The position numbers and the translations under genes are program-made. Under the pieces are notes generated by a model that worked only from the letters and a program-made list of their open reading frames with translations, was not told the DNA's origin and did not search any database. From contig NZ_LGAK01000003.1 in assembly GCF_001292705.1 (NCBI RefSeq), positions 1 through 64,000 on the forward strand: a stretch of DNA of 64,000 bases, read 5' to 3'. Source of the stretch: Marinagarivorans algicola. Lineage in GTDB: Bacteria > Pseudomonadota > Gammaproteobacteria > Pseudomonadales > Cellvibrionaceae. Below, one piece after another: positions 1 to 9,712 of the stretch; position 1 is the first letter of the stretch, and each line of letters begins with the position of its first letter.

Positions 1-170
1 TAAAAAGAGGAAATAAGGAAACAGAAGATACTGACAGCAGGCCGATGCCTGCAAGGGGAGGGAAATAAAGACAGCGAAGCCCAGAGCTCGCCGCCTCTAT
101 TAAAAACGGATTAAAAACTGATTGAAAACTTAAAGACTAAAAACCTAAAAAGCCCCACATCGAGCAACCC

Positions 171-509
171 TCAAACCACGACCCGATCACAAGAGACACT
201 CAGCGATCCACCATGACTCTTCACCGAAATATCAACAGAATCAATGCGCCACAAGCCATTAATGGAAGAATCAAAACCCGAGACCTCTAAACGACCCTCA
301 GCGGCTATATCGATAAGATCGAGCGAAAGCGCAGCCGTCGCCGTGAACGACTCTTTACCACCCTCAGATGCTCTAAGATGGGCTTTTGCAGCGGCTTTAG
401 CCTCAGATTTAGTCGTGTAGGTGTAAGCTAGGGTAAACACAGGCTCACCCGCACCCACTTCCACATTGCCGGCCACGCCTTTTGAGTCATCGCTATAACT
501 CGCTGTCAC
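171..509 (-). pseudogene. Phage late-control protein D, C-terminal remnant
   Basis: This open frame of about 112 residues resembles only the C-terminal domain of P2-type gpD (baseplate hub/late control protein). It has a Lys/Ala-rich helix (KSEAKAAAKAHLRA), then a beta-rich stretch with VSGFDSSINGLWRIDSV, as at the gpD C-terminus. The family is normally over 300 residues, so the N-terminal two thirds are missing. The frame opens at a GTG that overlaps the stop of the truncated gpX frame, which suggests a deletion fused the 5' part of X to the 3' part of D. It is probably non-functional. Confidence 0.6.
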
Positions 510-637
510 ACGCTTAACCCCTTTCGCTGATCAGGGTTAGCCTCTAACACATCCACAAAGCGGCTCTCATCGCCATATTCATGCCAGCAAATGCGATCTA
601 GCACATCACCCTCAAGCGTTATGTAAGTTCGCGCCAT
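506..637 (-). pseudogene. Phage tail protein X (gpX), truncated
   Basis: The ATG frame encodes 43 residues beginning MARTYITLEGDVLDRICW and continuing to VLEANP. This is the LysM-like start of P2-family tail protein X (about 65-70 residues), which promotes baseplate assembly. The sequence leaves the family after the ANP motif and stops at TGA, so the C-terminal third is lost. It was found by translating the minus strand by hand, and it lies between U and D remnants in the order usual for P2-like tail modules. Confidence 0.6.
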
Positions 638-790
638 AAAACGTTAACTCCAGTGTAAATGCTTGCCTGCGCGCAGCGCCGCCGGCGACAAAACGGGTGC
701 CCACCTCTTCGGCATTTGTCACCACCCAATAACCCATGACCTCACCGGTGCTGGCTACCCATCAATAGCCGTTTAACTCGTGGCACTTGC
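612..790 (-). pseudogene. Phage tail protein U (gpU), C-terminal remnant
   Basis: Reading the minus strand from about 750 gives GYWVVTNAEEVGTRF, then AARRQAFTLELTFYGAN and a stop near 612. This matches the C-terminal end of P2-type gpU (tail terminator), where a conserved AARR.EFTL stretch precedes the end. Further upstream the reading frame must change to keep similarity (an AIDG motif lies in another frame), so the gene is both truncated and frameshifted. Its 3' end overlaps the start of the X remnant, as in active prophages. Confidence 0.5.
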
Positions 791-1131
791 AATAATATAA
801 AAATCTGGCATCTTGTCGCTGGTAAGGTAAAGATATGGACTCGCAGTTCTATCTCTTATCATGACGTTATAGACTTCGCGTTTGAATCCAGAGGGTTTTT
901 TACTGCCTAAATATCTAGGATGATTTAAAAATGCAAAACACCGCACCACCCATCTTTTTATTTTTTAGTCGATAAAATAAAACTCAGCTTAACCGCTATA
1001 AATCACTATACCCCTCTGCTTTTATATCGCACCCATTCACAGAGCCCGCATTTTCGCACACACACGGACGCGTCAATTTAAGCGTTTGCTGCCTCATCTA
1101 ACACACAAATATTGAATAAACCAGAGGCTTT
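791..1131. other. Intergenic, no gene recognised
   Basis: This AT-rich spacer lies between the prophage remnant and the endonuclease I gene. I see no convincing coding frame, RNA gene or repeat. It must contain the promoter of the plus-strand endonuclease gene, but no clear -35/-10 pair stands out. Confidence 0.4.
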
Positions 1132-1831
1132 ATGCGCGCCCTAATCACTGCACTACTATTCATATTACCTGGCCCGCTTGTCGGTGCTGCACAACAGTCA
1201 CTAAAACCGCCACAGTCTTTTAGTCAAGCTAAGCGAATAGCAAGGCAAATTTACCAAGATCACCCCACGAGTTTTTATTGTAATTGCGCGATTACCTGGA
1301 ACGGTAGAAAAGGAACACCCGATTTAAAAGCCTGCCAATACAAAGTAAGAAAACAACAAAAGCGCGCCAACCGTATCGAGTGGGAGCATCTAGTTCCCGC
1401 CTCGCAACTGGGTAATCAATTACAATGTTGGCAAAACGGCGGGCGTAAAAACAAGTGCTAAATTTCGTAAAATGGAAGCCGACCTTCATAATTTAGTCCC
1501 CGCTATTGGTGAGGTCAATGGCGATCGCAGTAATTATAATTTTAGCGAATGGAACGGCAAAGCCACTCAATATGGGCAATGCCAAATGATTGCCGATTTT
1601 AAACAACGACAAGTTCAACCGCCCGAGCACACTCGTGGCATGATTTCTCGCACTTATCAATACATGGCAGAGGTGTATCATTTAACGCTCTCTTCGCAAC
1701 AACAAAAACTACTGCGAGCCTGGGATATTATGTACCCGCCATCACAATGGGAATGCCATAGAAACGAAAAAATCACTCAACAAACTGGCAGCTATAACCA
1801 TCACACTAAGGCCAGGTGTGCAAACCCATAA
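1132..1831 (+). pseudogene. endA: Endonuclease I (EndA/Dns family), frameshifted
   Basis: This is a secreted or periplasmic DNA endonuclease of the EndA/Dns/Vvn family. The first frame (1132-1461) has a signal peptide, paired Cys and the active-site segment [11 protein letters not shown], then stops at TAA after GGRKNKC. The second frame (from 1460; first Met at 1472) continues with KMEADLHNLVPAIGEVNGD, the rest of the catalytic metal site, and WNGKATQYG to a terminal Cys. Together the parts make about 230 residues, the normal family length. The frames differ by one: removing the t of tgctaaa at about 1459 restores a continuous protein. Either the gene is broken, there is a sequencing error, or it is recoded; the first two are likelier. 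The broken halves are unlikely to be active because the two catalytic regions lie on different frames. Confidence 0.85.
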
Positions 1832-1994
1832 TTTACGGATACGGCCATACGCTCTTCATATGGCCGTTAAACTCACGCCTCAATTAACCGCTAAAATAAT
1901 ACCTAAAACCATCAATAATGCTATTTTTTTAAATGTGTATTATTAGGCTTTAGATAATGACACTCTAAATGCTTTTTACTTTAATGGGGACTCG

Positions 1995-2048
1995 GCTAAA
2001 TTAATGCCGGTAACAGCCACTTGCTTTGTTGACTGGCATTAATTTAGC
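1995..2048. repeat. Perfect 14-bp inverted repeat between convergent genes
   Basis: The arms gctaaattaatgcc (1995-2008) and ggcattaatttagc (2035-2048) are perfectly complementary around a loop of about 26 bases. The element lies between the convergent ends of the endA relic and the GH3 gene. It has no strong T-run, so it may be a bidirectional transcript-end or mRNA-stability hairpin rather than a classical terminator. Confidence 0.6.
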
Positions 2049-2068
2049 TGTATGCCTTAACGGCCAGT

Positions 2069-4627
2069 TCAATCACATGTTATATGCTGTTTTGCGCGGC
2101 TTAGGCTAAACCCTACATCTTTAATGTCAATATCCAATGCACCCTCAGTATCCAAACCAAACGGTATATCAACTTTGCTCATATCGGCGCGCTCGCGTGT
2201 AAAGCAATTTAAATCAACAGTGAGCCGCTGCCATTGATTGTGCGGTAAAGCGGCTAGCGCTTGAGTGATATCGACAGGAGTTGCGGCTAAATGCCCGCTG
2301 GCAATAATCGCGTTAACAGGTAAATTAGGTGCCTGCTTAATCCGCACCGTTAACTCAAGGGCTGCGCCATAGGCGTATTGCAATAAAAAGTCGTTATCGG
2401 GGCGACCATTGCGTAATACGACGCGGCCAAAACCCTTGCCGCTCCACTGCAGTGCCACACCCGCTTCACCGTTTAAGGGCTGGGCTTTAATGTTTTCCAT
2501 CGCGACTGGCGCATCAATAACTTTACGTGCTAATGATTTTTTTTCTAAGGCAAAAAACCAGTCATGCGAGGCCAAATTAGCCGCCTGATATGCTGGGCGC
2601 TTAGCCCCCATTAAACAGCCATAAGACCCAGCTTGCGTGCTTTCGGGCAATGGCCGCCAAGGTTTGATATGAGAGTCATAGCCTAAACCAAAACCAACAG
2701 CATATAAGGGTTTAGCACCTGCTTCGCCTTGGTTAATGACCGCATCACACACGCCTGCTGGCCATGAAAACGGCAACTTACCGGTAAAGTTATACTGCAC
2801 TTTACCGTGTTTATCGCTGAGCAATACATCGGCTATACCTTGGCCTTCGGTGCCGGGCAGCCAAGCCGCTACAAAAGCATCGGCGGCATTTAATTCTTTA
2901 TTCACCCACAAAGGACGGCCACTTAAAAACACCGCGACCGTTGGAATACCGCGTGCTTTTAAGACTTTGAGCTGTTGTAGTGCAATTTTATTGTGTTGCT
3001 GAAACTCTAGCGTATCAAGGTTTTGAATATCGCCGTACATTTCAGCATAAGGGCGCTCACCAAATACCACAATAGCGGCATCCACATCACCCACCGCTTG
3101 CGCGCTATCGCTGTAACTTACTCGCCCGCCAGCCGCTTGAATAGCCGATTGTAAACCCTGGTAAATATGACTAGCTCCTGGGAACATAGCATTGGGAATG
3201 TCAGTTGCCTGCCACGTAACAGACCAACCACCCGCTTGGGTGGCAATACTTTTTGCCGCCTTACCTACTACAGCAATGCGCTGCGTGGGGTTGAGTGGTA
3301 AAACATGATTATTTTTTAATAACACCAACGACTCGCGTACCGCTTGGCGCGCTAACGCGCGGTGCTTACTATCACCAATAATCTCGCTCATCGCCGTCAC
3401 TTGACGCTGCTTGGGGCTAGCTTTTTGCCATAAACGGGCGCGCATTTTAACCCGCAAAATACGCGCTACCGCATCATCAATACGTGCCTGTGTAATATCA
3501 CCGGCGCGCACTTGCGCTAAAGTATTGGCATAAAAGGCCTGCCAATCGGGCGCGTAAGGAATCATAAATAAGTCGATACCGGCATTGACCGCCTGCGGGC
3601 AATTATCAATTCGACAGCCTTCAATATGCGCCATTCCTTGCCAGTCACTCACCACAATACCGTCAAAATTTAAACGCCCTTTGAGCACATCGGTTAACAA
3701 GTAAGTATTGCCGTGCGAATGCACACCTTGCCACCAGCTATAACTGGCCATTACCGTTTGCACACCCGCCTCAATAGCCGAAATATAACCGGGTAAATGC
3801 GTTTTAATCAGCTCGGCTTCATCACCGAGGGTATGACCTTGGTCATCACCTAATGCGGTACCACCATCACCAATAAAATGCTTAGCAGTCGCTAGCACTC
3901 GCCGATCGGATAAAAAATCTTGTGTGTCCGCTGCACCTTGCAAACCGCGTACAGTAGCGGCCCCCAAGCTAGCCACTAATGCGGGGTTTTCTGAAAAGCT
4001 TTCGTACGTTCTACCCCATCGGTCATCGCGTGCAACTGCCACGGTAGGCGCAAAGTTCCAGTCAATACCCGATACTGCCACTTCTAATGCGGTTGCTTTG
4101 GCAATTTCCTCAACAAGATCAGCATTACCGGTCGCACCTAAAGCAATATTGTGAGGATATAACGTAGCACCTTTTAAATTACCGTGACCGTGCACGGCAT
4201 CGGTACCCCAAAGTAATGGGATAGCCACTTTGCCCGCCTCGGGTTTCATGGCCGCTTGATACAACATCTCGGCATAGGCTGCCCACTCGCCTACCGAAGC
4301 GTCGGGGTTTTTATTCGGTGGCTGGCCACCCCCATTTAACACTGAGCCTATACGGTATTGTGTGATATCTTCGGGTGTCACATGCGCCAAATCCACTTGA
4401 ATCATTTGGGCAACTTTTTGCTCAAGACTTAATTGGCTTAATAGCTCTTTAACGCGCGCCTCTATGACAGGGTCTTTTTTAACACCGGGGGTCACCGCTG
4501 GCCACTGTGTCAGCGCACGGGTAACAGGCTCTGCACGTGCCCCATCAGTCTCTATTGATTGGCAGCCAAGTACACTAGCCGCTGCCATGACCACAGTTAC
4601 AGAGCTGAATAATTTTATCGCTTTCAT
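2069..4627 (-). CDS. GH3 beta-glucosidase / exo-beta-glucanase lipoprotein
   Basis: This glycoside hydrolase family 3 enzyme of 852 residues should release glucose from the non-reducing end of beta-glucans or cellodextrins. A signal peptide ends in a lipobox (SVLGC, Cys22), so it is probably an outer-membrane or periplasmic lipoprotein. The (beta/alpha)8 domain contains KHFIGDGGT (249-257) and the nucleophile motif FDGIVVSDWQG with Asp328. The alpha/beta sandwich domain follows, and the last 150-200 residues form an extra beta-rich domain, as in marine ExoP/CdxA-type exoglucanases. It lies 83 bp downstream of the GH5 lipoprotein gene on the same strand, and they are probably co-transcribed. 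Exact linkage specificity (1,3 or 1,4) cannot be read from the sequence. Confidence 0.9.
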   Translation of the reverse strand: MKAIKLFSSVTVVMAAASVLGCQSIETDGARAEPVTRALTQWPAVTPGVKKDPVIEARVKELLSQLSLEQKVAQMIQVDLAHVTPEDITQYRIGSVLNGGGQPPNKNPDASVGEWAAYAEMLYQAAMKPEAGKVAIPLLWGTDAVHGHGNLKGATLYPHNIALGATGNADLVEEIAKATALEVAVSGIDWNFAPTVAVARDDRWGRTYESFSENPALVASLGAATVRGLQGAADTQDFLSDRRVLATAKHFIGDGGTALGDDQGHTLGDEAELIKTHLPGYISAIEAGVQTVMASYSWWQGVHSHGNTYLLTDVLKGRLNFDGIVVSDWQGMAHIEGCRIDNCPQAVNAGIDLFMIPYAPDWQAFYANTLAQVRAGDITQARIDDAVARILRVKMRARLWQKASPKQRQVTAMSEIIGDSKHRALARQAVRESLVLLKNNHVLPLNPTQRIAVVGKAAKSIATQAGGWSVTWQATDIPNAMFPGASHIYQGLQSAIQAAGGRVSYSDSAQAVGDVDAAIVVFGERPYAEMYGDIQNLDTLEFQQHNKIALQQLKVLKARGIPTVAVFLSGRPLWVNKELNAADAFVAAWLPGTEGQGIADVLLSDKHGKVQYNFTGKLPFSWPAGVCDAVINQGEAGAKPLYAVGFGLGYDSHIKPWRPLPESTQAGSYGCLMGAKRPAYQAANLASHDWFFALEKKSLARKVIDAPVAMENIKAQPLNGEAGVALQWSGKGFGRVVLRNGRPDNDFLLQYAYGAALELTVRIKQAPNLPVNAIIASGHLAATPVDITQALAALPHNQWQRLTVDLNCFTRERADMSKVDIPFGLDTEGALDIDIKDVGFSLSRAKQHITCD

Positions 4628-4710
4628 ATCTCTACTCGTATTATTATTGTTACTATTTAGAGGTTATTTTTTGGTTAGAGGGTATTTTTTGGGTCTTTAA
4701 GCACTGAGCG

Positions 4711-6054
4711 TTAACGTTTAAGGTTTTTGGCATGCTGAGTCATTAAGCGGATCGTTGAGGTATCATCAGCATAGACCGAGTTTAAACCTTGCTCTTCTTG
4801 TGGTGGGTCACCAACAAATTGGTTATCGCCTGCGCGCCATCGGTAATCGCTATGCTGCGCTTTACCAAAACCACCCCACGCCCATATATTACTGCCCACT
4901 AACGGGCCACCTGCGGCGCTATTGCGCTCTATTTCATCATAAACCAGCGCATAAAAATCATCGCGGTAGGTGGTGGCTACTGCCGGGTCAAAACTGCCAG
5001 CATCGCGTTCTAAACCAAATTCCTCTAATACCGCCGGTAGACCCAAGGTATTGGCAAATCCAACATGCTGCTTAATATAAGCGCGAGCTGTTTTTTGGGC
5101 GGTCTCAAAAGTAGCCTCGGGATTAGCCGCATCATACCAACCCCAATTTTTCATCCATAAGTGAAAGGTCATATAATCAATGCCTGTCTCTTTATGAGAA
5201 TCCATCACACATTGAACGCTTTCTAGGCAGCCCATCGTGCCTTCTGAGCCTAGCGAAACCAGTTGGTGAGGCGCTTGTGATTTAATTAAGTCCGACGTTT
5301 TTTTGATCCAATCGTAATAACTGGGCAAATAAGGTGTGCTGTGGCTTTTATGCCCTGGGCGTGGCTCATTGGCGAGCTGCCAAGCCATAATGGTTGGATC
5401 GTCACGATACGCCTCGCCCGAAATAAGATTAACCCTTGAGGTTATCATTTTTACATAATCATGAAATAACGCGATAGCCGCAGGCTCGCGATAAAATTGC
5501 GAAGTAAATATCGGAAAGGCCGGCCACGGAGTTGCCGCATCACTGGGGTCAACAATTTGGCCATCTTTAACCCACGATAAATAAGTGGCCATACCACCTG
5601 ACCACTCCCAGAAATTATTAAGATAAATAACTGCACGCATATTGCGCTTGCGCATCTCGACCAATAAAAAGTCTAAGCCCAGTAAAATATCATCGCGCTG
5701 AATATTGCCTCGATCATTAATGGCTGGGTTAATCGCATCGCGTAATATTGATTTTTCAGAGGCGCCTAATACGCGAATATTCGTTACCCCCATTGCACTT
5801 AAAAAATCAAGCTCTTTAATTAAGCGCGTACGGTCACCAATATCAGCTTTTGGAGAGCCTAGATAAGCCCCATACCACATATTGACACCCACATAACGAT
5901 AAGGCTGCCCGGCAACAAAAAATTGATTGCCCTGCACACGAACAAACGCATCACTGCCTTGCGCTTGAAGAGTGTCGGCGTTGCGCGACTGTGCACAGCC
6001 CACCGCCCATAGCGCAAAAGCAATCAATGCACTGCGCATAAAAAAATTCGACAT
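4711..6054 (-). CDS. GH5 (subfamily 7-like) endo-beta-1,4-mannanase lipoprotein
   Basis: The 447-residue protein has a signal peptide with lipobox WAVGC (Cys20), so it is probably membrane-anchored. It has the GH5 TIM barrel. GVNMWYGAYLG opens the barrel, WQLANEPR carries the acid/base Glu230, and VLEEFGLERD carries the nucleophile Glu345. Aromatic clusters (NNFWEWSGG, FHLWMKNWGWYD) would line the glycan cleft. The overall pattern is closest to GH5_7 mannanases of cellulolytic gammaproteobacteria. It is the first gene of a probable operon with the downstream GH3 enzyme, suggesting stepwise breakdown of (gluco)mannan. A cellulase-like specificity is less likely but not excluded. Confidence 0.85.
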   Translation of the reverse strand: MSNFFMRSALIAFALWAVGCAQSRNADTLQAQGSDAFVRVQGNQFFVAGQPYRYVGVNMWYGAYLGSPKADIGDRTRLIKELDFLSAMGVTNIRVLGASEKSILRDAINPAINDRGNIQRDDILLGLDFLLVEMRKRNMRAVIYLNNFWEWSGGMATYLSWVKDGQIVDPSDAATPWPAFPIFTSQFYREPAAIALFHDYVKMITSRVNLISGEAYRDDPTIMAWQLANEPRPGHKSHSTPYLPSYYDWIKKTSDLIKSQAPHQLVSLGSEGTMGCLESVQCVMDSHKETGIDYMTFHLWMKNWGWYDAANPEATFETAQKTARAYIKQHVGFANTLGLPAVLEEFGLERDAGSFDPAVATTYRDDFYALVYDEIERNSAAGGPLVGSNIWAWGGFGKAQHSDYRWRAGDNQFVGDPPQEEQGLNSVYADDTSTIRLMTQHAKNLKR

Positions 6055-6420
6055 ATTATTATCCTAATTGATTGGGCGGACAATCACACCGCTATACGCT
6101 AACGATGAGACTAACATTTAAGCAATATACTAAACATGCCTTATTTAGTATATTCGCCGAGCGCACAATTTAACAAGAAAACTTAGATGCCATTGCAATA
6201 TTCAAGCTGTGCACCTTGTATAGGCCCACAAATAGCGTCTTACACAAATAGCCGGCAGTTAGTAGAATAGGCATACAATAAATACTCAACACTAAACATA
6301 AAGCTCACGGGTATACTCACTCGCTTTTGCCCTAGAGCTCACAAAATAAAATTTATACGCTAGCCATAGAAGCAGGTATTGGACCCAATCCAGTATTTGC
6401 ACCTCATAAGGATCGATACA

Positions 6421-7953
6421 ATGATGAGAATACTGATAATTAATATGCGTCTATGTGTTGGTATAGCACTGTACTTAAGCACGCATATCGCATCGGCAGA
6501 GTTTTCGCATTTTATTAGTCGCGATGGGCATCGGTTACTCAACGGCAACCAAGAATTTCGATTTGCTGGTATACACGCCCCCGAGTTGCATCGCATTGAA
6601 AATGACGCGGCAGGCACCTGCTCACAAGACCCAAGAGGTTGGGGTCAGTATTTTCAGTGGCCCACAGCCGATGAACAAGAAAACTGGATAAAAGCCCTCG
6701 TGCGTACCGGCCACAAAGCCATGCGCATTTATGTTTTGTCGGTGGCAACGCCCTACGATAAAGCCTGCAAAAGAGAAACCCACATTTTACCCCCCGCAAC
6801 CCCAAACGGTATGCCAAGGCTCAATGAGAATGCAATGGTTGTTTACGACCGTATGATTGCCCTAGCCGAAAAACACCACTTACGCCTAATACTGCCCTTT
6901 ATTGATCATTGGGAATGGTGGGGCGGGCGCAAACAACTGGCTGCCTTTTATCAGGAAACAGCCGAAGACTTTTACGACACTCAGAGTAAAACCTACCAAG
7001 CGTATTTACATATTATTCGCACTGTTATTAACCGCAAAAACACATTAACTGGGCGTTTGTATTCACAAGAAAAAGCGATTATGGCTTGGGAAACCGGTAA
7101 CGAGCTCCGCCACTCCAACGCGGCTTTTGTTCAGCAAACAGCCGCGGTCATTAAGCACAATGCGCCGCAGCAATTGGTCATCGACGGTACTTATTTAACA
7201 ATATTACCCTCCTCGCTTGACGACCCCAATATCGATATTATTTCTAATCATTTTTACACGACAAATAACAACAATAACCCCGAGCAAATAGAGCATGACC
7301 TTAAAGCAATTAACGGTAAAAAAGTGTATTTTATTGGTGAATATGGGCTCAAAGATGCGGCCAGCCTAGATGCCATTATGCAAAAGGCAGTGCACTATGA
7401 CTATAACGGCGCGCGTGCAGCTGGCGCGTTTATTTGGGGTTTTCGTGGGCATAGGCATCACGGCGGCTTTTATTGGCATAAAGAATATACCGGCCATTAC
7501 AGCTACCGCTTACCCGGCTTTACCGAAGGTGACTCTAATGAAGAGCGCCTAGTTATTGATTTAGTACGTCAAGCACAGGCGCAGTTAGATGGACGCAGTG
7601 TCGCGCAGCCACTGCCCGTGCCTGAGCCCCCAATACTGCGCAATATAACAACAACCGGCGCCATTACATGGATGGGCTCGCCCGTTGGCCAACACTATCG
7701 TATTGAGCGCAGTCTCAAAAATCCGTTGTGGCAAGTATGGCAACCATGGGGGCCTTGGGTCACTATAGGGCGTCATATCAGTGACGGCCAGCAGAGCTTT
7801 AACCCCAATATAGACACGCTATTTATTGATACACTGATCGCGCAAAACCCGTTAAGCCGCGCGATTTATCGCTACCGCATTTTTGCGGCTAATACATCTG
7901 GCGAGTCGCCAGCCTCAAATATTATTAAAACCCAACAGCATCAGTATGAATAG
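6421..7953 (+). CDS. Secreted GH5-like glycosidase, probably mannan-directed
   Basis: From the ATG at 6421 (Shine-Dalgarno AAGGA just upstream; an ATG at 6379 has none) the protein has 510 residues with a signal peptide ending near THIASA. The barrel carries the GH5 catalytic pair: AWETGNEL (acid/base Glu228) and FIGEYG (nucleophile Glu307). HWEWWGGR resembles the NNFWEWSGG loop of the divergently transcribed GH5 gene. The last 100 or so residues (from about PEPPIL) look like a fibronectin-III-type domain ending in an ANTSGES.AS strand pattern. It probably acts on the same glycan as its neighbours and shares a 370-bp promoter region with the minus-strand GH5 gene. The subfamily is not certain. 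Confidence 0.75.
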   Translation: MMRILIINMRLCVGIALYLSTHIASAEFSHFISRDGHRLLNGNQEFRFAGIHAPELHRIENDAAGTCSQDPRGWGQYFQWPTADEQENWIKALVRTGHKAMRIYVLSVATPYDKACKRETHILPPATPNGMPRLNENAMVVYDRMIALAEKHHLRLILPFIDHWEWWGGRKQLAAFYQETAEDFYDTQSKTYQAYLHIIRTVINRKNTLTGRLYSQEKAIMAWETGNELRHSNAAFVQQTAAVIKHNAPQQLVIDGTYLTILPSSLDDPNIDIISNHFYTTNNNNNPEQIEHDLKAINGKKVYFIGEYGLKDAASLDAIMQKAVHYDYNGARAAGAFIWGFRGHRHHGGFYWHKEYTGHYSYRLPGFTEGDSNEERLVIDLVRQAQAQLDGRSVAQPLPVPEPPILRNITTTGAITWMGSPVGQHYRIERSLKNPLWQVWQPWGPWVTIGRHISDGQQSFNPNIDTLFIDTLIAQNPLSRAIYRYRIFAANTSGESPASNIIKTQQHQYE

Positions 7954-8145
7954 GAGCTAGTTGGCACTGAGTGACTTCAAGGGCTAGCGTTAATAATTGT
8001 CAAAAGTACGTGATAGTAGCTCTTTAGGCGCTCTTTTTTTAAAAACGGCGCCAATAAAAAGCAAACGGTCCTCTAATTATCAATAAAAGGCTAGGCAGTA
8101 TCGATTCAGCCGCTAGAATGCACAGTTTTTTAGCTTGGATACCTA

Positions 8146-9642
8146 ATGCCAAACATCCCCAGAACGCTCAAAGACCTTCCCTCCCCTAAAGAGCATTGGC
8201 TCAAAGGTAGCCTTGGGCAGTTTAAACCGGATGAAATTCACACCTATTTTTACACCCATGCCAAAGCACTCGGCGACATGTACAAAATTCGTCTACTCAA
8301 TAAACCCGTGGTGGTGGTCTCTAATGCCGCTGTGGTATTTGATATCCTTAAACAGCGGCCCTCACGCTATCGGCGAGCCAAATCAATTGCGTTGACCTAC
8401 AAAAATGCGCGTATTCACGGTGCTTTTTCAAGCGAAGGAGAACAATGGAGAAATTATCGCCAACTATTAGCACCGGCATTTAAGCCTAAATACATCGCGC
8501 GAATGCTGCCTATTATTCAGAAATCAGTCATGCGTTTTGTAGCGCATATCGAGCAAGCACCGCAACCGCTTGATATACAAGTCCCGCTGCAGCGACTAAT
8601 TGTTGATATCACCTCTGAGTTAGCTTTGGGTTACGATATAAACTCCCTCAGCAACCCCGACAACCAACTGCAAGACCACCTTAATATTATTTTTGAGCAT
8701 CTCAGCCACGCCAATACTCCGCCGGCCTTTTATTCCCGTCTTGTCCAGCCTTGCCCCAAAACACTAGCAATCTCTTTAGCCTATGTGCGCAAAAACATCT
8801 TATCGTTGATTCGCACCACCAAAAGCCAGCTCACCCCCGAGCACGCACCCAACACGATTTTAGAGGCTTTATTACTCGCCAAAGATGAGCAAGGCCAAAC
8901 GTTTAGTGAAGACATGATTTACCGCAACATTATTTCCTTACTCAGTGCAGGTGAAGATACCACCGCCAGCACTGTCGCTTGGGCGGTTTACTATCTCGCC
9001 AAAAACCCCAGCGTGCAACAAAGCCTGCGCAATGAAATTACTGCCAACTACCCACAAAAAGGGACGCTGCAATGGCAAGATTTAGAAAACTTTCCATTGA
9101 CACTAGGGGCATGCCAAGAGGCACTGCGCTTAGCACCAGCCATTCCCTTTTTGTTGCTAGAGCCGTTAGGCGATGAGGTCATCAATGGGGTCTATGTTTC
9201 TAAGGGCACCACAGTAGCCGTCCTTTTAGCATCAGACAATCACAATGCTTCGCTTTTTAAAGACAGCGAGCAATTTCACCCCAACCGCTGGCCAGCTTTT
9301 ACTGACGAGCAAAAAAAGCAAGCGAGCATAGCACTCAGCCCCTTTGGTGGCGGCCCGCGCTTGTGCCCTGGCATGCAACTCTCGCTCATCAAACAAAAGG
9401 TTATTCTTATTGAATTGCTTAAGCATTATACTCTCACACTCGACAGTACAGTGCCCGTCACCAGCCATTATCGCCTAGCTGCTGCGCCATCGCATTTAAA
9501 GGTTAAAACAGCAAAGGTCGCGACAACACGTGTGGCACCACCACTTGCCATCAAAACCGCTAATGCCCTAGCGTCAAAGACACATCAGACCCAAGCGCTG
9601 GAGCATCATGCCGATAACCAAACACCACACGCCATTGATTAA
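8146..9642 (+). CDS. Cytochrome P450 monooxygenase
   Basis: The 498-residue haem-thiolate monooxygenase is presumably cytoplasmic. The oxygen-activating I-helix is AGEDTT (268-273), the ExxR motif is EALR (325-328), and the haem-binding loop is FGGGPRLCPG with ligand Cys407. There is no N-terminal membrane anchor. About 50 Ala/Thr-rich, low-complexity residues follow the P450 fold, which is unusual. No ferredoxin, ferredoxin reductase or biosynthetic partner is adjacent, so its redox partner must come from elsewhere and the substrate is unknown. The gene appears monocistronic, flanked by a GH gene upstream and the convergent HAD phosphatase downstream. Confidence 0.9.
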   Translation: MPNIPRTLKDLPSPKEHWLKGSLGQFKPDEIHTYFYTHAKALGDMYKIRLLNKPVVVVSNAAVVFDILKQRPSRYRRAKSIALTYKNARIHGAFSSEGEQWRNYRQLLAPAFKPKYIARMLPIIQKSVMRFVAHIEQAPQPLDIQVPLQRLIVDITSELALGYDINSLSNPDNQLQDHLNIIFEHLSHANTPPAFYSRLVQPCPKTLAISLAYVRKNILSLIRTTKSQLTPEHAPNTILEALLLAKDEQGQTFSEDMIYRNIISLLSAGEDTTASTVAWAVYYLAKNPSVQQSLRNEITANYPQKGTLQWQDLENFPLTLGACQEALRLAPAIPFLLLEPLGDEVINGVYVSKGTTVAVLLASDNHNASLFKDSEQFHPNRWPAFTDEQKKQASIALSPFGGGPRLCPGMQLSLIKQKVILIELLKHYTLTLDSTVPVTSHYRLAAAPSHLKVKTAKVATTRVAPPLAIKTANALASKTHQTQALEHHADNQTPHAID

Positions 9643-9712
9643 CTTGAAAATAATCAACCGCACTTAGAAAAGCGCACCTGAGAATAAGGTGCGTCATACT
9701 CAGTGCTCACAC

